A stretch of DNA of 64,000 nucleotides from Pseudomonadota bacterium (GTDB taxonomy: Bacteria > Desulfobacterota > Desulfarculia > Desulfarculales > Desulfarculaceae). Each line of letters starts with the position of its first letter. Positions within the stretch are counted from its first letter, which is position 1. Shown here piece after piece: positions 40,088 through 50,000 of the stretch. The stretch covers positions 120,375 through 184,374 of the forward strand of contig JAHIQI010000050.1 in assembly GCA_018902755.1 (NCBI GenBank). The letters run 5' to 3'. The notes beneath the pieces are model-generated. The model was not told the origin of the DNA and ran no database searches. It saw only the letters and a list, made by a program, of their open reading frames with translations. A program made the translations under genes and the position numbers.

Positions 40088-41953
40088 CTAGTTTTCGAAG
40101 AAGCGTCGGTGCCACAGGGCGGCGTTCATCAAGGCCCACAGCACGTGGTTGTGGTTGTGGGTGCCGGCCAGATGCTGGGCCATGAGGGTGTTCACCGTAT
40201 CCGGTCGCAAATACTCGGTCACCAGGGGGCTGGTGGTCAAAAGCTCGCGCATCACCGGCTGGAGTTGGTCGCGCAAGAGGTTCTTCACCGGCAGGGAGTA
40301 GCCCTGCTTGCCCCTAAAGGCCACCCGGTCGGGCACCAGGCCGCGGATGGCCTGGCGCATGATGTACTTGGTGGTGAAGCCCTTGAGCTTGAACCAGGAG
40401 GGCATCCCGGCGCTGAACTCCACCACCTCGTGGTCCAGGAAGGGTACGCGCACCTCCAGGGAGGTGGACATGGACATCTTGTCCACCTTCATGAGCACGC
40501 TGTCGGCCATGGCCAGCTTGAGATCCAGGTACACCTCCCGGTCCAGGCGGTCCGTGGAGTTGCAGTGGGCCAGCACCGAGCGGATGGGCGCGAAGGGGTC
40601 ATTGAGGTTGAGCGCGGCGGCCGCGTCGCGGTTGAACAGCTGCCCGGCCAGGATGGGGGGCAGGAAATACTGCCAGCGCAGATGCTCGCCCTCGCGGGGC
40701 AGGACGCAGCCGTCCAAAAAGCGCTTGGCCACGTTGATGGCCCCCTTCTTCTGGGGCTGGTCGGGCAACAGGGAGGCCAGGCGGTGCAGCAACGGGGCGC
40801 AGCCGGGCAGGCGGCTGAGGTAGCCCGCCGCCTTGGACGCCTTGAAGCGGTCGTAGCCCGCGAAGACCTCGTCGCCGCCCTCGCCGGAGAGCACCACGGT
40901 GACCGTCTCCTTGGCCTTGCGGCAGAGGAGCATCAGGGGGATGGCCGAGAGGTCGGTCATGGGCTCGTCCAGATGGTAGACCGCGCTCTGAAGGTCCTCC
41001 ATGGTCAGGCCCTCGATCATCAGCACCGTCTGGTCGGTGCCGTAGTACTGGGCCATGTCGTTGGCGTACTCCAGCTCGCTGAAGCTGGGGTCGGGATAGG
41101 CGATGGAAAAGCTGCGGATGTGCTCCACCCCCAACTCGCGCATCAGGGCTACCACGGTGGTGGAGTCCAGCCCGCCGGAGAGGAACACCCCCAGGGGCAC
41201 GTCGCTCATCAGGCGGCGCTTCACCGCCAGGCGCATGAGGGAGCGCAACTCCTCCACCGCCTCCTCGGGGCGCTTGAAGCGCGGGGCGAACTTCACGTCC
41301 CAGTACTGGGTCTCGGTGAAGTCGCCGCTGTCCATGTCGAAGATGGCGTAGTGGCCCTGCCTTAGCTTGTTCACCCCGGCGAAGAGGGTGCGCGGGGCGG
41401 GCACGTACTCATAGCCCAGGTATTGGTGCAGGCCGGGCAGGTCCACCCGGCGCTCCAGACCGTCCCAGGCCAACAGGCCCTTGATTTCGTTGCTGAAGAT
41501 CAGCCTGCCGCCCGCGTGGTGGTAGTAGAGGGGCTTGATGCCCAGGCGGTCGCGGCCCAGCATGATGCGACGGCGCTTGGCGTCCATGACCGCGAAGCAG
41601 AACATGCCGGTGATGCGCTCGATAACCCCCGGCCCCCACTGCTCGTAGCCGTGCAGCACCACCTCGGAGTCGCTGTCCGAGCGGAAGATGTGCCCCGCGT
41701 CGATCAGCTCTTTGCGCAGGTCGAGGTAGTTGTAGATCTCGCCGTTTACCACGATGCGCACGTCGCCGTGCTCGTTGACCATGGGCTGGCGGCCGCGCTG
41801 GGAGAGGTCGATGATGGACAGGCGGGTGTGCCCCAGGCTGGCCCCGCCGCCCACGTAATCGCCGTGGGCGTCCGGCCCCCGGTGCACCAGGCGCTTGTTC
41901 ATGGCCTGGATCAGGCCTTGGTCTTCCCAGCTGAATCCATTGATGCCGCACAT
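40088..41953 (-). CDS. asnB: Asparagine synthetase (glutamine-hydrolysing), AsnB-like
   Basis: A 621-residue two-domain enzyme. The start is the ATG giving Met-Cys2 (MCGINGFSW), because Cys2 is the glutaminase nucleophile; the frame continues 14 codons upstream without support. The glutaminase domain has RLSIIDLSQRGRQPM and VVNGEIYN. The synthetase domain has the ATP pyrophosphatase loop FLSGGLDSTTVVALM and VLSGEGGDEVFAGYDRFKA. AsnB paralogues in polysaccharide loci often amidate sugar acids rather than make asparagine. It is the first gene of a five-gene minus-strand operon with acetyltransferase, methyltransferase, flippase-like and propeller genes. Confidence 0.9.
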   Translation of the reverse strand: MCGINGFSWEDQGLIQAMNKRLVHRGPDAHGDYVGGGASLGHTRLSIIDLSQRGRQPMVNEHGDVRIVVNGEIYNYLDLRKELIDAGHIFRSDSDSEVVLHGYEQWGPGVIERITGMFCFAVMDAKRRRIMLGRDRLGIKPLYYHHAGGRLIFSNEIKGLLAWDGLERRVDLPGLHQYLGYEYVPAPRTLFAGVNKLRQGHYAIFDMDSGDFTETQYWDVKFAPRFKRPEEAVEELRSLMRLAVKRRLMSDVPLGVFLSGGLDSTTVVALMRELGVEHIRSFSIAYPDPSFSELEYANDMAQYYGTDQTVLMIEGLTMEDLQSAVYHLDEPMTDLSAIPLMLLCRKAKETVTVVLSGEGGDEVFAGYDRFKASKAAGYLSRLPGCAPLLHRLASLLPDQPQKKGAINVAKRFLDGCVLPREGEHLRWQYFLPPILAGQLFNRDAAAALNLNDPFAPIRSVLAHCNSTDRLDREVYLDLKLAMADSVLMKVDKMSMSTSLEVRVPFLDHEVVEFSAGMPSWFKLKGFTTKYIMRQAIRGLVPDRVAFRGKQGYSLPVKNLLRDQLQPVMRELLTTSPLVTEYLRPDTVNTLMAQHLAGTHNHNHVLWALMNAALWHRRFFEN

Positions 41954-42004
41954 ATTCGCCCTCGTTGACCAGCCGGAGTCCGTCTCCGGGCGCAAGATGT
42001 GCTA

Positions 42005-42033
42005 AGCCTAACGAAACCCGGCGGTTTGGGCAA
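42005..42033 (-). promoter_or_regulatory. Promoter of the asnB operon
   Basis: Minus strand: TTGCCC (42033-42028), 17-nt spacer, TAGGCT (42010-42005). The predicted leader is about 45 nt and contains GAGGG 6-7 nt before the asnB ATG. Confidence 0.5.
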
Positions 42034-42044
42034 CAGGCGCCGCG

Positions 42045-42073
42045 TTGACGCATGGGGGGGCGGGTGTTACCTT
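42045..42073 (+). promoter_or_regulatory. Promoter of the fourth YbhN-like gene
   Basis: TTGACG (42045-42050), 17-nt spacer, TACCTT (42068-42073). It is back to back with the asnB promoter (-35 elements 11 nt apart). The predicted start near 42080 supports the TTG start codon at 42107. Confidence 0.55.
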
Positions 42074-42106
42074 GGCTCAGGACAATTCCCCTGGAAGCGA
42101 GGCAGC

Positions 42107-43096
42107 TTGAAAAAAACCGCCAAAACCTGGCTGCGTTTGGGCATAAGCCTGGGGCTCTTGCTGGTCCTCTTGTTCTTCTTCGTGGACCTGGGGCAGGCCT
42201 GGCGGGCCGTTTCCCAGGCCCGTTGGGAATTTTTGGTGCTGCTCTTGGCGGCCTTCACCCTGGACCGCTGCCTGATGAGCTACAAGTGGCGGCTGTTGTT
42301 GATAAGCCAAGGCTACCCGGCGGGCCACGGCGAGGCGCTCAAGGCCTATTACCTGGCCACCTTCGCGGGATGCTTTTTGCCCAGCACCCTGGGGTCCGAC
42401 GCGATCAGGGTGGGCCTTTTCGCCCGGCCGGACCGCCCCAGCCAGGCGGTGGCGGCCAGCATCTTCCTGGAGCGGGCCCTGGGCTTCGTGGCCGCCGCCC
42501 TGGCCGCCGTGATCGGCCTGGTGTTGCTCACCGGCATAACCACCGGGCTACCCACCCAATTTTTCTACTGGGCCTTCGGGCTGTTGGCCGCAGCCTGCCT
42601 GGCGGTGCTACTCAGCTTCACCGCCTGGGCCGAGCGCCTGCACGGCCAGGCCGAGCGCCGCTGGCGCGAGCGCAGCCGCCTTTTGGCCTGGCTGCTGGAT
42701 TTCGTAAAGGCCTACCACCAGTACCGCCGCAACCGGGGGGTGCTGCTGTGGTTTTTGTTCCTGTCGTTCATAGAGCAGGGCGCGCCGGTGATCTTCAACT
42801 GGCTCATCGCCAAGGCCCTGCACCTGGACCTCACCTTGCTGGAGTCGGCGGCGGTGACCCCGGCGGTGTTCTTCCTGGCCCGCCTGCCGGTCAGCTTTTC
42901 CAGCTTCGGGGTGCTGGAGGGCCTGTACGTGGCCTTCTTCAGCCTGGTGGGAATCGGCTCCACCTCGGCCTTTTTGATCGGCTTTCTGGTCAACCTGGGC
43001 TCCATGGCCAGCGCCCTGCCCGCCATCCCCATGTACCTCAGGGGCGGCGTGGACCGCGCCGCGCCGCCAGCACCTCCAGGCGGGTCATCCGCCTGA
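42107..43096 (+). CDS. YbhN/LPG-synthase-TM-like membrane protein (flippase-like)
   Basis: A 329-residue polytopic protein from the TTG at 42107, which has GAGG 4 nt upstream. The open frame starts at 41999, but that is upstream of the likely promoter. Family segments: LMSYKWRLLLISQGYP, LATFAGCFLPSTLGSDAIRVGLFA near 83-106, IFLERALGFVAAAL and LPVSFSSFGVLEGLYVAFF. The SDAIR motif replaces the ARLGE of the first two paralogues. It stands divergent to asnB. The C-terminus is a short Ala/Pro-rich tail. Function as a lipid or lipid-glycan translocator is inferred. Confidence 0.77.
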   Translation: MKKTAKTWLRLGISLGLLLVLLFFFVDLGQAWRAVSQARWEFLVLLLAAFTLDRCLMSYKWRLLLISQGYPAGHGEALKAYYLATFAGCFLPSTLGSDAIRVGLFARPDRPSQAVAASIFLERALGFVAAALAAVIGLVLLTGITTGLPTQFFYWAFGLLAAACLAVLLSFTAWAERLHGQAERRWRERSRLLAWLLDFVKAYHQYRRNRGVLLWFLFLSFIEQGAPVIFNWLIAKALHLDLTLLESAAVTPAVFFLARLPVSFSSFGVLEGLYVAFFSLVGIGSTSAFLIGFLVNLGSMASALPAIPMYLRGGVDRAAPPAPPGGSSA

Positions 43097-43148
43097 ATCC
43101 CAGGGCATATTCCGCTTTAAAATCCTCGCCGGTCGGCTCAGGGCGCTG

Positions 43149-43177
43149 CTTACACCGTGGCCGTGGGCTGCTATACT
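43149..43177 (+). promoter_or_regulatory. Promoter of the DUF4412-like gene
   Basis: CTTACA (43149-43154), 17-nt spacer, TATACT (43172-43177). The predicted leader is about 37 nt with GGGAGA upstream of the ATG at 43221. Confidence 0.55.
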
Positions 43178-43220
43178 TCGGCCAACCCGCACTTTATTCA
43201 GATTTGGGAGAACACCTCAG

Positions 43221-43967
43221 ATGAAAACCTGCAAAGCGCTTCTGGCCGCACTTTTGATCCTGGTCTTGGCCGCTCCGGCCTCGGCGGGCTGGCTGATCAA
43301 CGAAAAATCGGAAGGCGTGACCAACAGCCTGTATTTCCAGAACAACCAGGTGCGCGACCAAAGCGCGGAGTCCATCTCCATCATGGACCTGGCCAAGGGC
43401 CGTCTCATCCTGATCAACCCCAACGCCAAGACCTACTGGACCGGCCCCTTTTCGGACATGCTCAAGATGCGCGACCAGGCCATGAGCCAGATGCAGCAGC
43501 AGCTGAAGCAACTTCCGCCCGAGCAGAGGGAAGTGGCCCAAAAGGCCATGCAAGAGGCCATGGGCAAAAAGGACGGCCCCCGGCCCAAGGTGCAGGTCAA
43601 AAAGACCGGACAGAGCGCGGTCATCGCCGGTTTCAAGGCCCAAAAATATGAGATATGGTCCGACGGCCAGCTCCGGGAGGAGCAGTGGATAGCCCCGGCC
43701 ATCGCCACCTCCAAGGAGCTGGACACCAAGAAGATGCGGGAGATGATGGCCGTGTTCGCTCAGGTGGGCGGCGAAAACTCCTACGAGACCGACCCTGCCG
43801 TGCAGGCCCTGTGGAGCAAGGGCTACCCGGTCAAGGTGGTCAGCCACCTGGACGGTGAAACCATGGTGCGCGAGGTGGTCCAGGCCCAGAAAAAGGACCT
43901 GCCCGCCTCCCTGTTCACCGCGCCCCAGGGCTACCGCAAGGTGGATCTGATGGAGATGTTCCAGTAG
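43221..43967 (+). CDS. Secreted DUF4412-like protein
   Basis: A 248-residue protein with a classic signal peptide (MKTCKALLAALLILVLAAP, cleavage after ASA near 23). The mature part has beta-strand-rich segments SLYFQNNQVRDQ, ISIMDLAKGRLILINPNAKTYW and QSAVIAGFKAQKYEIWSDG. This 'metal- or ligand-induced colour' style pattern is shared with DUF4412 proteins, which detect and report a compound-bound state in no known way. A glutamine-rich helix (MSQMQQQLKQLPPEQREVAQ) interrupts the strands. It stands alone with its own promoter. Function unknown. Confidence 0.65.
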   Translation: MKTCKALLAALLILVLAAPASAGWLINEKSEGVTNSLYFQNNQVRDQSAESISIMDLAKGRLILINPNAKTYWTGPFSDMLKMRDQAMSQMQQQLKQLPPEQREVAQKAMQEAMGKKDGPRPKVQVKKTGQSAVIAGFKAQKYEIWSDGQLREEQWIAPAIATSKELDTKKMREMMAVFAQVGGENSYETDPAVQALWSKGYPVKVVSHLDGETMVREVVQAQKKDLPASLFTAPQGYRKVDLMEMFQ

Positions 43968-43974
43968 CGCCCCC

Positions 43975-44025
43975 GGAGATGGCCCCCGCAATATCTCCTT
44001 GAGTAGCACCGGGTAATCGTGCTAC
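43975..44025 (+). other. Two consecutive hairpins in a 192-nt intergenic region
   Basis: GGAGAT (43975-43980) pairs with ATCTCC (43993-43998), and GTAGCAC (44003-44009) pairs with GTGCTAC (44019-44025) around loop CGGGTAATC. No T-run follows, so they are not typical terminators. They match no riboswitch class I can recognise. The remaining gap to 44159 is GC-rich, with no gene seen. Confidence 0.4.
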
Positions 44026-44159
44026 AGGAAAAGACAGCAATTAACGGGGCCTTATAGACGGCAACCCGATCCGGGCCGACCGGGCCCGCCCCTGCAACCC
44101 GCACACAACCTCCCCGGAGCCTGTGGTCCACGGGGTGGTGTTAGGGGAGCCCAAGTAGC

Positions 44160-44624
44160 TTGAGTTTGTCCTCCCTGCAGCCCACGCCCCAGCGTCAAGG
44201 CCTCCCCCCTTGGTTGATCACGGTTGTGGTGGTGGTGGCGGCGCTCATCCTGCTCTGGCCCACCTTGCAGGGGCGCGAGCTGCGGCGCATGGCCGCCCAG
44301 CACCGCGTGGAGACCAACTGGCGGCCCGATTACCGCCTGTTGCCGCGCCTAGGCCTGGCCCATCATAAAAGCGTGGCCCAGGGGGGCGAGCTTTCCCGTG
44401 AGCAGCGCGATGGCCTGTGGGCCGAGCTGGAGGCCTACCGGGGCTCCTACCCGGTGTTCTTCTGGCTGGAGCTGGCCTGGCTGGAGGCCCGGGCCGGGGA
44501 CGAGCAGCGGGCCCGCGAGGCCCTTAAACGGGCCCAGGCCGACAATCCCCGCCTTTACAAAGAAATGACCCGCACCCGCCTCTGGGACCCCTGGCGGGAG
44601 CGCTACGGGTTGCCCCCGCGATGA
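44160..44624 (+). CDS. Single-span membrane hypothetical protein
   Basis: A 154-residue protein with one N-terminal helix (LITVVVVVAALILLWPTL, about 19-36) and an Arg-rich, helical soluble part. A TPR-like pair is visible (VFFWLELAWLEARAGDEQRAREALKRAQADNP). The start is uncertain: TTG at 44160 has GGGGAG about 10 nt upstream, and other TTG or CTG codons follow. Its stop overlaps the ATG of the GT-C gene (ATGA), so it is coupled to it and may help place or regulate that enzyme. No family recognised. Confidence 0.6.
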   Translation: MSLSSLQPTPQRQGLPPWLITVVVVVAALILLWPTLQGRELRRMAAQHRVETNWRPDYRLLPRLGLAHHKSVAQGGELSREQRDGLWAELEAYRGSYPVFFWLELAWLEARAGDEQRAREALKRAQADNPRLYKEMTRTRLWDPWRERYGLPPR

Positions 44625-47050
44625 GCGCCGCCATGTCCAAATCAGGTGGCCTGAGCCATCCGGTGGTCTGGGTGGCGGGCTTGGCCTGGGGCCTGTTGGC
44701 CGCCACCCGCTGGGCGGTGGTCATGGCCGCCCAGGAGGGAAGCCGAAGCGCGGTGATCTGGCACTGGCCCCCCTGGTGGCTCCCGGTGTCCGTGGGCCTG
44801 GCGGTGTGGCTGGCGCAGATACTGAGCGCCTATTGGCAGCACAACTGGCTGGCCCGCCAAGGCCTGGAGGGGCCGCGCGCGCGACGCCTGGCCGGGCTGG
44901 CCTGGCTGCCCTCCCTGGCCCTGTTCCTGGTGCCCCTGGCCGAGTTTTTGCCGCCCCTGTACGGAGGCAGTCTGGCCCCCCTGGCCCTGGCCAAGGAGGC
45001 CTGGCCCCTGGCCGCCCTGGCCGTGGCCGGAGCGGTGCTTATCCAGACCCGCCTGGCCGCGCCGGAGCTGATAAGAAAGCGCGAGGAGCAGCAACGCCGC
45101 TGGCTGGCCCCGGTGGTGTTCATCCTGGCCCTGGCCCTGTTCGCCGGGGTGGGGGCGCGGCTCACCCAGGTGAGCAACCAGGTGGGCAAGTTCATGGGCG
45201 GCGACGAGCCCCAGTACCTTTTCAACGCCCACAGCCTGGCCGTGGACCACGACCTGGACCTGACCGAAGAGATATTCCTCCGGGAAAACTCCTACTACCT
45301 GGACCCGGCCAAGGTCATCGGCGGCCACGGCGGCTGGACCAAGGACGGCCGGTGGATAAGCAAGCACCGGCCCGGCCTTCCCGCCCTGATGGCCCCCTTC
45401 TACGCCTGGGGGCTCTACCTGGGCCAGGGACCGCGCAAGACCGCCACGGTGTGCCTGTGGCTCTTGGCCGCCTGGATGGTAACCGAGGTGTTCTGGCTGG
45501 GGCGGCTGTTCACCAGGCGCGAGGGCCCGGCCCTGCTGGGCGCGGCCACAGCGGCCCTGGCCATGCCCGGCCTCATCTACTCCAACCTGGCCTTCCCCGA
45601 GATCGCCGCCGCCGCCTTCGCGGTGAGCGCCTTCCGCCTGATGCGCTCTGCCTCCCGGGGGCAGTGGGGCCTGTTGCTCCTGGCGGGACTCCTCACCGCC
45701 TATCTGCCCTGGTTCCACGAGCGCTTCGCGGTGCTGTGCCTGGTGCTGGGGGCCTACTTCCTGGCCCGCATGCACTGGCGCTCGCTCAAGGGCCTGGCCG
45801 CCTTCGCCCTGCCCTGCCTGGTCTCGGCCGGGCTGCTGGCCGCCTATTTCATGTGGCTCTACGGCAAGCCCTTCCCCGGCCAGGAGATTCACGCCCAGGG
45901 GTCCTACCTGAACCCGCGCGGCTTCTGGGAGGGGCTCAGCGGCATCTGGGTGGACGCCGGGGAAGGCATGCTCACCTACGGGGCCATCTGGCTGGCCGCC
46001 CTGGCCGGGCTTTTCTGGCTGGTGCGGCGGCGCTTTGGCGACGGATTCTGGTGTCTGGCCATGGCCGGGGCGGTGTACGTGGTGGCCGGGCTGTTCGCTG
46101 ATTGGTTTGGGGGCATCAACCCGCCCTCGCGCTATCTGGTGGCCGCGGTGCCTTTCCTGGCGGTGGGCCTGGCCGCCGGGGCGCACTGGGGGCCGCCCCG
46201 CTATATGCTCTTCGTGGCGGTGCTGGGCGCGCTGAGCCTGGCCGCATCGGCCTGGGTGATGCACTACCCCTCGGCGGTGTACGGCCACAAGGTGGTGCTG
46301 GGCAGCGGCTTGCAGTTCCCGCTCATCGACAACCTGCTGCCCGCCTTCATCTTCAACTACAAGGCCCCCAAGGTGAACGCCGACCTGGCGCGCATATGGA
46401 TGCTTTTGGCCTTCGTGGCGCTGGTGGCCATGAACCTGGGCAACCAGCGCTACGGGCCCAGCCGCTCCCTGGTGGGCATGCTGCTGGCCATGCTCATGGT
46501 GGCCGGGGCCGGGGTGGCCGCCGACCACGTCGGGGCGGGGGTGCTCAACTACAGCAACCCGGCCCAGCGGGTGGTGTTGTGGAACCGGCTCTCCGACCTG
46601 CCCCGGGGCGGGGCGGCGTGGCGCGTGGGCGCGGACGGGGTGGAGCCCAAGGCCCTTATGGAGCTGCCCCTGCCCCCGTCCCGCTACCAGCACGGCGCGG
46701 CCAAGACCGCATCTGACGATCCCCAGACCCTGGACATCCCCGCCGGGAACAAGCCCGGCCTGTTCGTGTGGGGCCAATACCTGGCCCTGCCGCCGGGGCG
46801 CTACCGGGCCGCCGCCGTTTTGAGCAGCCCCTATGCCGGGCCGGAGCAGGTGGGCTGGCTGGACCTGAGCGAAAACAAGGGCCAGAGCACCCTCATGAGC
46901 CGCAAGCTGACCGGCGAGCAGCTCGCCCAGCCGGTGGGCCTGGAGTTCGAGTTGAAGCGCTGGGCCACCAACCTGGAGTTCCGGGTGGGCTCCACCGGCC
47001 TGGCCCCCCTTAGGGTGCGGGCCATGAACATCACCCGGCTGGAGCCATGA
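44621..47050 (+). CDS. Large GT-C membrane glycosyltransferase with C-terminal beta-sandwich
   Basis: An 809-residue polytopic protein. Several helices precede the acidic loop KFMGGDEPQYLFNAHSLAVDHDLDLTE (about 190-215), and SKHRPGLPALMAPFYAWG follows, a GT39-like layout with GGDEP as the probable catalytic-type acid motif. The last 100 residues form a soluble module beginning LALPPGRYRAAAVL and ending with VGLEFELKRWATNLEFRV. A similar module closes the next protein (PPGRYVARFRL ... ELSFELKRRCELGLRV). Linked by ATGA overlaps to the genes on both sides. Sugar and acceptor unknown. Confidence 0.75.
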   Translation: MSAAMSKSGGLSHPVVWVAGLAWGLLAATRWAVVMAAQEGSRSAVIWHWPPWWLPVSVGLAVWLAQILSAYWQHNWLARQGLEGPRARRLAGLAWLPSLALFLVPLAEFLPPLYGGSLAPLALAKEAWPLAALAVAGAVLIQTRLAAPELIRKREEQQRRWLAPVVFILALALFAGVGARLTQVSNQVGKFMGGDEPQYLFNAHSLAVDHDLDLTEEIFLRENSYYLDPAKVIGGHGGWTKDGRWISKHRPGLPALMAPFYAWGLYLGQGPRKTATVCLWLLAAWMVTEVFWLGRLFTRREGPALLGAATAALAMPGLIYSNLAFPEIAAAAFAVSAFRLMRSASRGQWGLLLLAGLLTAYLPWFHERFAVLCLVLGAYFLARMHWRSLKGLAAFALPCLVSAGLLAAYFMWLYGKPFPGQEIHAQGSYLNPRGFWEGLSGIWVDAGEGMLTYGAIWLAALAGLFWLVRRRFGDGFWCLAMAGAVYVVAGLFADWFGGINPPSRYLVAAVPFLAVGLAAGAHWGPPRYMLFVAVLGALSLAASAWVMHYPSAVYGHKVVLGSGLQFPLIDNLLPAFIFNYKAPKVNADLARIWMLLAFVALVAMNLGNQRYGPSRSLVGMLLAMLMVAGAGVAADHVGAGVLNYSNPAQRVVLWNRLSDLPRGGAAWRVGADGVEPKALMELPLPPSRYQHGAAKTASDDPQTLDIPAGNKPGLFVWGQYLALPPGRYRAAAVLSSPYAGPEQVGWLDLSENKGQSTLMSRKLTGEQLAQPVGLEFELKRWATNLEFRVGSTGLAPLRVRAMNITRLEP

Positions 47051-50000
47051 GCAGCGATCCCAGAGAGCAGGCGGCGCGGCGCGCCTGGCCCGCCGGACTG
47101 GCCGTGCTGGCGCTGTTGGCCCTGTTGACCCTAGCCCACACCTGGCCCCTGGCCGCCCACTGGAACCAGTCCATCCCCTACGTGTACCACCCCTCGCCGG
47201 GTTGGGAGCTGGTGCCCCAGATGCCCGGCGACCATTTGCAGTTCTACTACTGGTCCTGGCTGTTCACCGACAACGTGACCGGCCCCAGCAGCTTTCCCAG
47301 CAACCCCTACGAGTTCAATACCTTCCTGCACCCCCAGGGCATCGCCCTGTACGCCAACTTTCCCTTCAGCCTGTTCTACCTGGCGCTCAAGCCCCTGGGC
47401 GCGCTGTCGGCCTACAACGCGGTGGTGCTTTTGACCTACCTTTTGGCCGGGATGGCCGCCTTCGCCCTGGCCCGGCGCATGTTGGGCTCATCCCTGGCCG
47501 CCCTGCCCGTGGCCCTTATCTACGCCCTGCTGCCCTTCCGCGCCTCCCAGGCCCTCTCCGGCCACCTCTACGGCTTCATCGCCTTCATGCTGCCCGCCAC
47601 CCTGTGGTGCCTGGAAAAGGGCTGGGCCAAAGGCTCGGCTTGGTGGGGGGCCTTGGGCGGGCTGCTCTTGTTGGCCGTGGGGCTCATGGAAGGTCATCTG
47701 CTGTTTTACACCACCCTGCTCATGGGCCTGTACCTTCCTCTGCGCCTGCTTACCCTAACCGACCCGGCGGAGCCCGGCGATGCGCCCCAAACGGGCGGCG
47801 CGGCCTCGGCCTGGTGGGTGGCCGGGGCCGGGCTGGCTCTGGGGCTCAGCCTGCACCTGGCCGCCGGGCGGGGCGATGCGGCCCTGAGCGGGGGCATGGC
47901 CCTGGCGGTGAGCCTGAGCCTGGGCCTGGTGCTGCTGGTGTGCCTGTGGCTGACGCTGGCCGAGCTGGCCGCCCGGCTCACCTCCCTGGGCCTCGCGGCT
48001 TCGCGTGATTACCTGGCCCGCGGTTTGGCCCCCTTGCTGCTCAGCCCCTTGTACGCGGTGCAGTACTGGCTGGATGTGCCTCACCTGGGCAAAGCGCTCA
48101 TCGCCGCCCTGCTGCTGTGGGGGGCCTGGCGCGCCCTGCCCGCCCTGTGGCGGGCCCGGCGTTGGCCCGGCTTCCCCAGGGGCACCTGGCCTCCGCTCAT
48201 CGCCCTGGGCATCGGCTGGGGCCTGGGCGCGGCGGCCATGATGGTGCAAAAGGCCAGGGTGCTCGACGAGAGCATCGCCAGCCAGGGCCGCAGCCTGGGC
48301 GAGGTGAAGCTGTTCGCCCCGAACCTGGCCGACCTGTTCCAGCTCAGCCCGGCCCACTCGGAGCAGGTGGTCTACCTGGGACTGGTCACCCTGGTGCTGG
48401 CCGGGGCGGGCCTGCTGCTCCTGGCCCTGGGCCGACGGGACCGGGGCCTGCGCGCCCCGGCGGCGCTGTGGGCGGTGCTGGGGGTGCTGGCCGCCCTGCT
48501 GTGCCTGGGGCCCAATCTGCCCCAGATGCCGCTGTACAACTGGCTCTACCAGTACATGCCCTTTTTCAACTACCCCCGGGTGCCCGGCCGCCTGGTGATC
48601 TTCGCGGTGCTGTTCCTGGGCCTGTTGGGCGGCTGGACCCTCAAGGAGCTGGCCAAAGCCTGGGGCGGCGGCCGCATGACGGCCCTGGTGCTGGCCCTGG
48701 CGGTGATCCTGGGCGTCGCCTGGGACTTCCGGCCCGCCCGCGATCCCGGCCTGTGCCTCATGCCCCCGCCCGGCCCCCTGGCCGCGGCGGTCAAGGGCAA
48801 GCTACCCACCGGCCCCGATGCCAAACAACGCCTGCTGGGCCTACCCATCTGGCCCGGTGACTCCCACCAGTCCTCGGTGTACGAGCTTTTGATCTCCCAG
48901 ACCAGGGCGGTCATGGTCAACGGCTACTCGCCCCAGGCGCCTCAGGCCTACGTGGACCAGGTTTTCTGGCCCCTGTACTCCCTGGACTTCGGCCTGGTGA
49001 CGCCCCAGGCCTGGGACACCCTCAAGCGCCTCAAGGTGGGCCTTGTGGCCTTTTACGAGGACGAAGAGGTCTACACCCGCAAGGTGTGCCCCTTCCCGCC
49101 CGAGCTGGCCCGCAGGCGGCTGACGGCCGGGGGACGCTTCCAGGCCGAGTTGCAGGCGGGCAACGTGTGGCTGCTCAGGCCACGCGACGCTGCGCCGGAC
49201 CCCGCCCAGGCCCTGGCCCAGGTCTCGCCGGTTACCAGTTGGTGGGACGCTTCCTGGTTGCCAGGAGCCACCGGGCGGCTGGTGGAGGACAAGAACGCCT
49301 CGGGCTGGGGCCTGCTGTTCGAGGAGGCCGCGACCTGGGGCGGCCCCCTGGGGCCGCGCATGAAGCGCCCGGCGGGCAACGTGGCCCAGGCCAAGGCGGG
49401 GGGCGACGCCCCCGGCTGGCTGGCCAGGGGCCCCGGGCGGCCTCTGCCGCCGGGGAGCTATGTGGCCCGCTTGCGCCTGCGGCGCGGCCCCGGCGGCATG
49501 CCCGGCCGGGTGGAGGCGGTTGACAAGCGCAGCGGCAAGATGCTGGCCTCCCTGGAGCTGAGCCCCGCCTTGTTGCCCGATGACCACTCCTGGCACGACG
49601 TGGCCCTGCCCTTTACGTTGGAGGGTCTGCTTCCCTTGGAGCTTCGGGTGTGGTTCAGCGGGCAGGCCGACCTGGCCCTGGACGTGGCCCTGATCAATTT
49701 CGCGGGCATGGAGCGGCCCCAGGCCTATTATCCGGCCAGCCGCTTGTGGCGCCAGGCAGGCGAGCTGGTGGCCGATCCCCAGGCCCCCACCGGCTTGGCG
49801 GTGCGAGCCAAACCGGGCTGGACCCCGCCCCTGTACCTGATGCACGGCCCCCAGCAGACCTACCCGCCGGGGCGCTACGTGGCCCGTTTCCGCCTGGCCG
49901 CCCCCGCGGGCGCGCCGCCCGAGGCCCTGCTGGCCCAGGTGACGGTGGCCACCGACCTGGGGCGCCTGCCCCTGGCCACGGCCCAGGTGCATGGCCGCGA

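Noticed and set aside
43975..44025. A riboswitch in the 192-nt gap
   Set aside because: The hairpins lack the conserved core of the cyclic-di-GMP, fluoride, SAM or cobalamin classes that I could compare by eye.
44642..46777. A 711-codon minus-strand open frame
   Set aside because: An antisense shadow of the GT-C gene at 44621-47050; no recognisable domain.
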